From assembly GCF_024459955.1 (NCBI RefSeq), contig NZ_JANFXK010000015.1, positions 1-64,000 of the forward strand: a stretch of 64,000 bases of DNA, given 5' to 3'. Source of the stretch: Anaerovorax odorimutans (lineage in GTDB: Bacteria > Bacillota > Clostridia > Peptostreptococcales > Anaerovoracaceae). This document shows, in pieces, positions 60,170-64,000 of this stretch. The position numbers and the translations under genes were made by a program. The notes below the pieces were generated by a model. It was not told the origin of the DNA and ran no database searches. It worked only from the letters and a program-made list of their open reading frames with translations. Numbering within the stretch: the first letter of the stretch is position 1; the number at the start of each line of letters is the position of its first letter.

Positions 60170-61000
60170 TTAATCCTCCCTATCATAAATAAGCTCATCA
60201 AATATGAGCTGCTTTTCCTCTGGCAATTTATATTCACCTTCCAGTTTTACCGTTTTCCCTCGATACCACCTTTTTAGTCTCGGTTTCGATTCCAAACTCA
60301 CCATTATGTACTGCATACACTCCACGCCCAAAATCGCATGTTCGTATTTATGTACCGTGTCCTCGTCTACACGATATCCTTTTATTTCCTTCGGACCTTC
60401 CCGTAATTCTTTGTCTGTAACAGCTTCCCGTTTTGCTTCCGGCAACGGCATGTTGCGGCTCCTTCTGTATCTTGTCTTATTGGGAGCATCATCTTCCCGA
60501 AAAGTTTTATCCGTTTCTTTGATGATATATTCCGCAAGCTTTAAATAATTCCCTGAAGCGTCAAGAAATTTTGGCGTTATCCATCCATGCGTCCAGTATT
60601 TCTCTATCACTTTAAGCTCTGTCCTGCTACACACAAAATGGTGATGGATTCTTTTATTTTTATATTCAGTCGCAGCGATCCACCGAAACGCTCGATTATT
60701 CTTTCGATGATGATTTCTCAAATTTCGAATTAGATTATCTAAATCCCTTTTCGCCTGCGCTTTACCTGGTTCGCTTGCATATGTAAAAGTTATCCATAGA
60801 TCTTCTTTTTCAAAATATGTATTTAGCAGAGCACAAAGAGTCCAAACAGCATTCCTGAGATTTACCTTCTGCACGGTTTCTCTCGTTGGATTTATTTTCT
60901 GGTTTCTCTTCTGTCCTTTCTCATTTTTAATTCTTGTACTGGCAATAATTCTCCTCATGATGGTCTTTCCGGCCGCTACTGTATCTCTATAAAATTTCAT
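60170..61000 (-). CDS. HUH-type rolling-circle replication-associated-like protein
   Basis: The 276-residue protein has an HUH-like motif in RIHHHFVCS, a likely catalytic Tyr in LKLAEYIIKETDKT, and the leading motif LWITFTYA seen in rolling-circle Rep (REP ORF2/G2P type). It is not typical of a large dsDNA myovirus, where such proteins are found but poorly understood. It starts at 61000 and abuts the DUF1492-like gene. Confidence 0.7.
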   Translation of the reverse strand: MKFYRDTVAAGKTIMRRIIASTRIKNEKGQKRNQKINPTRETVQKVNLRNAVWTLCALLNTYFEKEDLWITFTYASEPGKAQAKRDLDNLIRNLRNHHRKNNRAFRWIAATEYKNKRIHHHFVCSRTELKVIEKYWTHGWITPKFLDASGNYLKLAEYIIKETDKTFREDDAPNKTRYRRSRNMPLPEAKREAVTDKELREGPKEIKGYRVDEDTVHKYEHAILGVECMQYIMVSLESKPRLKRWYRGKTVKLEGEYKLPEEKQLIFDELIYDRED

Positions 61001-61096
61001 GTCTATGTCCTAACTTTAATACTCTTATCAAGTTTTAATGCGCCCTTCTTTCAGGCACGTGGCTTATTTATGTAGATTCTTTTTTTCTATAGCTGT

Positions 61097-61126
61097 GCCT
61101 GGGAACTTGCCCCAGGCTTTTTCTTT
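61097..61126 (+). terminator. hairpin with plus-strand U-run in the gap before the HUH gene
   Basis: GCCTGGG (61097-61103) pairs with CCCAGGC (61111-61117), followed on the plus strand by TTTTTCTTT. It points away from the minus-strand genes, so its target is unclear. Confidence 0.5.
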
Positions 61127-61143
61127 CCTATTATATAATCTAG

Positions 61144-61371
61144 TTAATCTTCCAAGTCCATTTCCTCTAGTGCTTCTCTGAGCCGTTTTGCTTCTGCTTT
61201 TGTAAGTCGTGCTCCTCTCCCGGCTTTTTCATGATCTGGTGCCCAATCCCGAATATCTAGCTTTGGAGGATCTCCTCCCCAGGAAACATAATTCAATTCT
61301 TTCTGCCATCCCGTTTTTTCATTCATGGATAATACGGCAACGCATTCTGTAATTTCTGATTCTATCCGCAT
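61144..61371 (-). CDS. YdbC/PC4-like ssDNA-binding protein
   Basis: The 75-residue protein matches the PC4/YdbC fold (VLSMNEKTGWQKELNYVSWGG, PPKLDIRDWAPDHEKAGRGARLT). Relatives bind ssDNA or act in transcription. In a prophage early region it may help replication or regulate genes. GGGAG lies upstream of the ATG. Confidence 0.85.
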   Translation of the reverse strand: MRIESEITECVAVLSMNEKTGWQKELNYVSWGGDPPKLDIRDWAPDHEKAGRGARLTKAEAKRLREALEEMDLED

Positions 61372-61392
61372 TTATATAACTCCCTTTCGCTT

Positions 61393-61830
61393 TTATAAGT
61401 AGGAACTAATATAGTCAACAACAACTCTTTCCGGCAACACATAACAGCAGACTATATCGTTTATTTGTACCATCATAATGCTAAAGCATATTAATGTAGT
61501 AATACCTGCCGCAATTAGTGTTATGATGGCCCCAAAGTTTATCGCCACAGTATCTCTACATCCTATTTTTTCCGTAAAGATACTTTCTGCATTCTCCGTC
61601 TTATACGCCTTATAGATATGTATTCCGATCAATGCCATTCCCAACATTAAGACGGTCGCAAGTATTAGCCAAATTGCACTGGTTGTCAATTCAAGCCGTA
61701 CAATCCTGTCTGAAACGTCTTTTAAATATGGCATTATATTTTCTGATGTCCAGTCAACTGCGATGCCCAGCTTTTTGCTTACATCATCCAGCACTGCTAT
61801 GATATTTTCGCTTATTGTTAAATCCTTCAT
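61393..61830 (-). CDS. membrane protein of unknown function (common in clostridial prophages)
   Basis: The 145-residue protein has an amphipathic N-terminal half (MKDLTISENIIAVLDDVSKKLGIAVDW) and two membrane helices (about 52-72 and 100-122). Such proteins with this N-terminus are frequent in prophages of Clostridia and have no known function. Confidence 0.7.
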   Translation of the reverse strand: MKDLTISENIIAVLDDVSKKLGIAVDWTSENIMPYLKDVSDRIVRLELTTSAIWLILATVLMLGMALIGIHIYKAYKTENAESIFTEKIGCRDTVAINFGAIITLIAAGITTLICFSIMMVQINDIVCCYVLPERVVVDYISSYL

Positions 61831-61992
61831 TTTTCTCCTTATTCATCTCCTGTTTTTTCTGCCTTTTTTGTTCGGCCTGTTATTTTCCTGTCTGTTGTTA
61901 CCGCTATTGCTGCGATAATTGCTATTACAAATATGGCTAACCATACAGCAATATTTGATTTGCCATTTTCATTACCTCATATTGTTTGTTTA

Positions 61993-62184
61993 TCACTTTT
62001 TTCTCCTTTTTACTTTTTTGATGCATACAGTTTTAAATTCTTCTGCTCTCTTTTCTTTTATTTTTTCTTCCCGTACCAGTTGCTTTTTCTTTTGTCTGGC
62101 CGCAAGTAAGATTTTTAGCTCTTCGCATGTATCCTGACAGGCAGGTTTACGCTTTTTGCAGCCATCGCATGGATATCGTTTCAT
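61993..62184 (-). CDS. small basic Cys-rich protein
   Basis: The 63-residue protein has CDGCKKRKPACQDTC at the N-terminus, a possible zinc knuckle, and a very basic C-half (KEKRAEEFKTVCIKKVKRRKK). It overlaps the previous gene's stop by 4 nt. Unknown function; nucleic acid binding is possible. Confidence 0.65.
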   Translation of the reverse strand: MKRYPCDGCKKRKPACQDTCEELKILLAARQKKKQLVREEKIKEKRAEEFKTVCIKKVKRRKK

Positions 62185-62384
62185 TGCTCCTTGTCCCTTC
62201 TATTTCTATGTATAAATCCACATGAGCAACCGGCATCGGTCCATATGACCTTATATCCGGCCGCCTTAAAAAATTGGCAACTTCCCACCATATCCTCCTT
62301 ACCCTGCTCTGCCCATCTTTTCCGTTCGCATTCTTCTATCATTGGGCATACAAGACATTCGAGGACTCTTTCCGTTTCACTCAT
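62181..62384 (-). CDS. small Cys-containing phage protein
   Basis: From ATG at 62384 the 67-residue protein (MSETERVLECLVCPMIEECERKRW) has several Cys (CLVC, EEC, CSCG), maybe a metal site. It overlaps the stop of the upstream gene by 8 nt, and an in-frame longer version has less support. Function unknown. Confidence 0.6.
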   Translation of the reverse strand: MSETERVLECLVCPMIEECERKRWAEQGKEDMVGSCQFFKAAGYKVIWTDAGCSCGFIHRNRRDKEQ

Positions 62385-62682
62385 CCTCCTCATTTTCGTC
62401 TCGCGAATATGGTGGTATCTCATATAAATCTTGTTCCCCTTCATCTGGCAACTCCTCGCAATCGTAAAATTCAATTTCGCTTGATTGTCCACTATCGTCT
62501 CTGCATACTTCAATGATTTTCACACCATCTATATGCCTTAGTGCGTGGAGTACATCGTCTAAATCCTGCATTGGCCTGTCTAAAGCTATATCAATTGCTT
62601 TTTCTGTGGTTTTGTCTTTTATTTCAACTTCTACCTCGTGATGAAATGCGACTCTTTCCTCAAATGTCATTTTCTGTTTCAT
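62377..62682 (-). CDS. acidic phage protein of unknown function
   Basis: The 101-residue acidic protein (MTFEERVAFHHEVEVEIKDKTTEKAIDIALDR) has a Glu/Asp-rich tail. The ATGA start overlaps the HTH gene's stop. No domain recognised. Confidence 0.65.
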   Translation of the reverse strand: MKQKMTFEERVAFHHEVEVEIKDKTTEKAIDIALDRPMQDLDDVLHALRHIDGVKIIEVCRDDSGQSSEIEFYDCEELPDEGEQDLYEIPPYSRDENEEDE

Positions 62683-63281
62683 TCTGTTTCCCTCAATTCT
62701 GGCATCCTTAGCTTTGTTTTGGCGGCGTCCTTTGTTAAAAAGAACTCTTCCCCTTCCTGTGACCCATCAATTAACAGCCAGTCATTATTTGTATTGCAGG
62801 CTATTATCATTGGTACCAGCAAGGCCCCAATTTCAAAGTGGTCTATTTGATATTCCCCAATAAATTCTACCGGTCGTTTTCTCTTTTCTTTTTTGGTTTC
62901 AATGCAGTAAATGGCACTTCCTGGTTCGCAGGGAAGAAGAATGTTCAAATTCTCGTTTTTTCCAAAAGGAATTACGGACTTTTCTTTTTCCAATTCCTTT
63001 ACTTTCTGCAATAACTGTTTATTTTTCTGTTTCTCCCGTTCCAGCATTTCCTGCAGAGCATTGTTCGGGTTAATCCTTGTTTGTGCCTTTAGTTTCTCGG
63101 CCTGCTGCTGCCCATATGTTTTATATAGAGGATCCTCGGCACGTTCTTTTTTATGTAATCTCGTTAACTTATTTCGGACACCCCCTGGCGTCATTCCATA
63201 TTTTGCGGCGATATCCGGTATGGATTTTCCCTCCGTTATTTCTTTTTCCAGTTCTTCATCCGTAATTTTGGGTTTCGACAT
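62679..63281 (-). CDS. HTH-containing phage protein
   Basis: From ATG at 63281 (GGAGGG, 8 nt), the 200-residue protein has an N-terminal helix-turn-helix (SIPDIAAKYGMTPGGVRNKLTRLHKK), a coiled coil (about 60-100) and a C-terminal beta-rich domain. Likely a phage regulator or replication accessory; the target is unknown. Confidence 0.7.
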   Translation of the reverse strand: MSKPKITDEELEKEITEGKSIPDIAAKYGMTPGGVRNKLTRLHKKERAEDPLYKTYGQQQAEKLKAQTRINPNNALQEMLEREKQKNKQLLQKVKELEKEKSVIPFGKNENLNILLPCEPGSAIYCIETKKEKRKRPVEFIGEYQIDHFEIGALLVPMIIACNTNNDWLLIDGSQEGEEFFLTKDAAKTKLRMPELRETE

Positions 63282-63285
63282 AGGA

Positions 63286-64000
63286 TTATCCCTCCAATTT
63301 ATCAATCATGCCCTGTAGGATCTTCTTCGCTGCCACTTTTAGTTTCGCTTCCTGCTCCTTATCGGCCAAGCCTACATTATCCAAGGCAACATCTACTGCG
63401 ATAAACGACTTCTGGATCGTGTCCAGGTGCAGTTTTATGAGGGTCACATCCTCATTGTTCGATAGCTTCAGTTTTTTCTCTGCTTTTGCAAGCTGCTCTT
63501 CCATGGCACGCTTGCTTTCTTCCGCGGCTTTAAGTTTTTCGGCCTGGGCCTCCTCCGCTTCTTTCTCCAACTTAGCTTTCTCTTCTTCGAGGGCCGCCTG
63601 GATCGCCCGTTCCCTCTCCTCTTTTTCTTTTTCCAACTCTTCCTTCATTTTTCTCAGCTCTTCTTTTTTCTTCTCAACCCGGCTCTGCAGTCTCTGAATT
63701 TCTTCCGGGCTGGCTTTCTCCGCTTTCAGCTTCTCCAGCTCCGCCTCTTTTTCCTTCGTTTGCTGATTTAAGATCTCGTATTCCCCCGATACCTCCTCGA
63801 TCGTTTCTTGCAGGCTTTCTGTTTTTGCTCTCCATTCCCGGATTTCCTCTTCCAGCTTTTTAACGGTCATATCTTCCACGTCATGCGATTCCGTAAACGC
63901 TTCAACTTCTTCTTCCGGCACCTGCAAGAGGGCCAATGCCTTGGAAATGCTTAAATACGAAGACGTCTTCGTATTTGCGTAAGGGCTGTTTTCATCTCCG
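63286..64000 (-). CDS. DUF3102-like coiled-coil protein, 5' end beyond window
   Basis: The open frame runs off the right edge. It shows the DUF3102-type SPYANTKTSSYLSISKALAL near the edge, then a very long Glu/Lys-rich coiled coil (about 150 residues) and a C-terminal helical domain (LIKLHLDTIQKSFIAVDVALDNVGL). It is a structural or scaffold-like phage protein of unknown role. Confidence 0.75.
   Translation of the reverse strand, partial: GDENSPYANTKTSSYLSISKALALLQVPEEEVEAFTESHDVEDMTVKKLEEEIREWRAKTESLQETIEEVSGEYEILNQQTKEKEAELEKLKAEKASPEEIQRLQSRVEKKKEELRKMKEELEKEKEERERAIQAALEEEKAKLEKEAEEAQAEKLKAAEESKRAMEEQLAKAEKKLKLSNNEDVTLIKLHLDTIQKSFIAVDVALDNVGLADKEQEAKLKVAAKKILQGMIDKLEG

Noticed and set aside
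61840-61985. Short hydrophobic minus-strand frame (SNIAVWLAIFVIAIIAAIAV)
   Set aside because: Looks like a small membrane peptide, but no ATG, GTG or TTG is available in frame after the last stop.
1-64000. CRISPR array, tRNA or rRNA genes
   Set aside because: I saw no regularly spaced direct repeats and no recognisable tRNA or rRNA sequence on either strand by eye; a covariance search would be needed to exclude tRNAs firmly.
36588-64000. Integrase or recombinase gene inside the window
   Set aside because: None of the genes up to the right edge has the motifs; it must lie beyond 64,000.

Overview
The window looks like a chromosome segment from a spore-forming anaerobe of the Bacillota (class Clostridia). 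The evidence is strong AGGAGG-type ribosome binding sites, TTG/GTG starts, T-box, preQ1 and Mn riboswitches, a Bce-type peptide-sensing module, GGDEF/EAL proteins and a cotJ spore-coat operon. Genus cannot be fixed from sequence alone.

Region 1 (1-36.4 kb) is host chromosome. It holds a methyltransferase, a membrane diguanylate cyclase, an XRE regulator flanked by direct repeats, an NhaC antiporter, LemA, uracil-DNA glycosylase and a zinc-ribbon/protein-kinase pair. A sodium:solute symporter follows, behind a T-box whose specifier I read as UAC (Tyr). Next come a D,D-carboxypeptidase and a queuosine-salvage pair (radical SAM enzyme plus YhhQ-type transporter) behind a preQ1-I-like riboswitch. 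After these are an Rpn nuclease, a DUF6873 protein, a polysaccharide deacetylase, a plus-strand run (Elp3-like radical SAM, GtrA, ACT, DUF711, D-cysteine desulfhydrase-like, K+ channel), mntP behind a Mn riboswitch, two paralogous lipoproteins and a BceRS-BceAB-like module. The region ends with a solute-binding lipoprotein next to a Cache-GGDEF-EAL protein, then cotJA-cotJB. Several long gene-free gaps carry copies of at least four dispersed non-coding repeat families.

Region 2 (about 36.56 kb to the right edge) is a myovirus-type (PBSX/Xkd-like) prophage inserted inside cotJC. CotJC is cut after about 66 codons, which recalls sporulation genes interrupted by skin-like elements. The left end has small plus-strand genes (short membrane peptide, HTH protein, coiled-coil protein). 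The rest runs on the minus strand from early genes at the right edge, through HNH, terminase, portal, ClpP-like protease, HK97 capsid, connector, sheath, tube, tail chaperones (with an A AAA AAC frameshift site), tape measure, baseplate and tail fibres, to lysin, holin and a DNA methyltransferase. Integrase and attR must lie beyond 64,000.

The most unusual signal is a set of four 9-10 nt poly-G tracts (read on the minus, coding strand) in the prophage. One lies in the 5' part of the methyltransferase frame and three lie at the 3' ends of tail-fibre/tip genes. In each case a change of one G changes the protein made: methyltransferase on/off, fibre tip fused or not, or which downstream tip gene is translationally coupled. 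I read this as a prophage-borne multi-locus phase-variation system that could co-vary receptor binding and DNA methylation.
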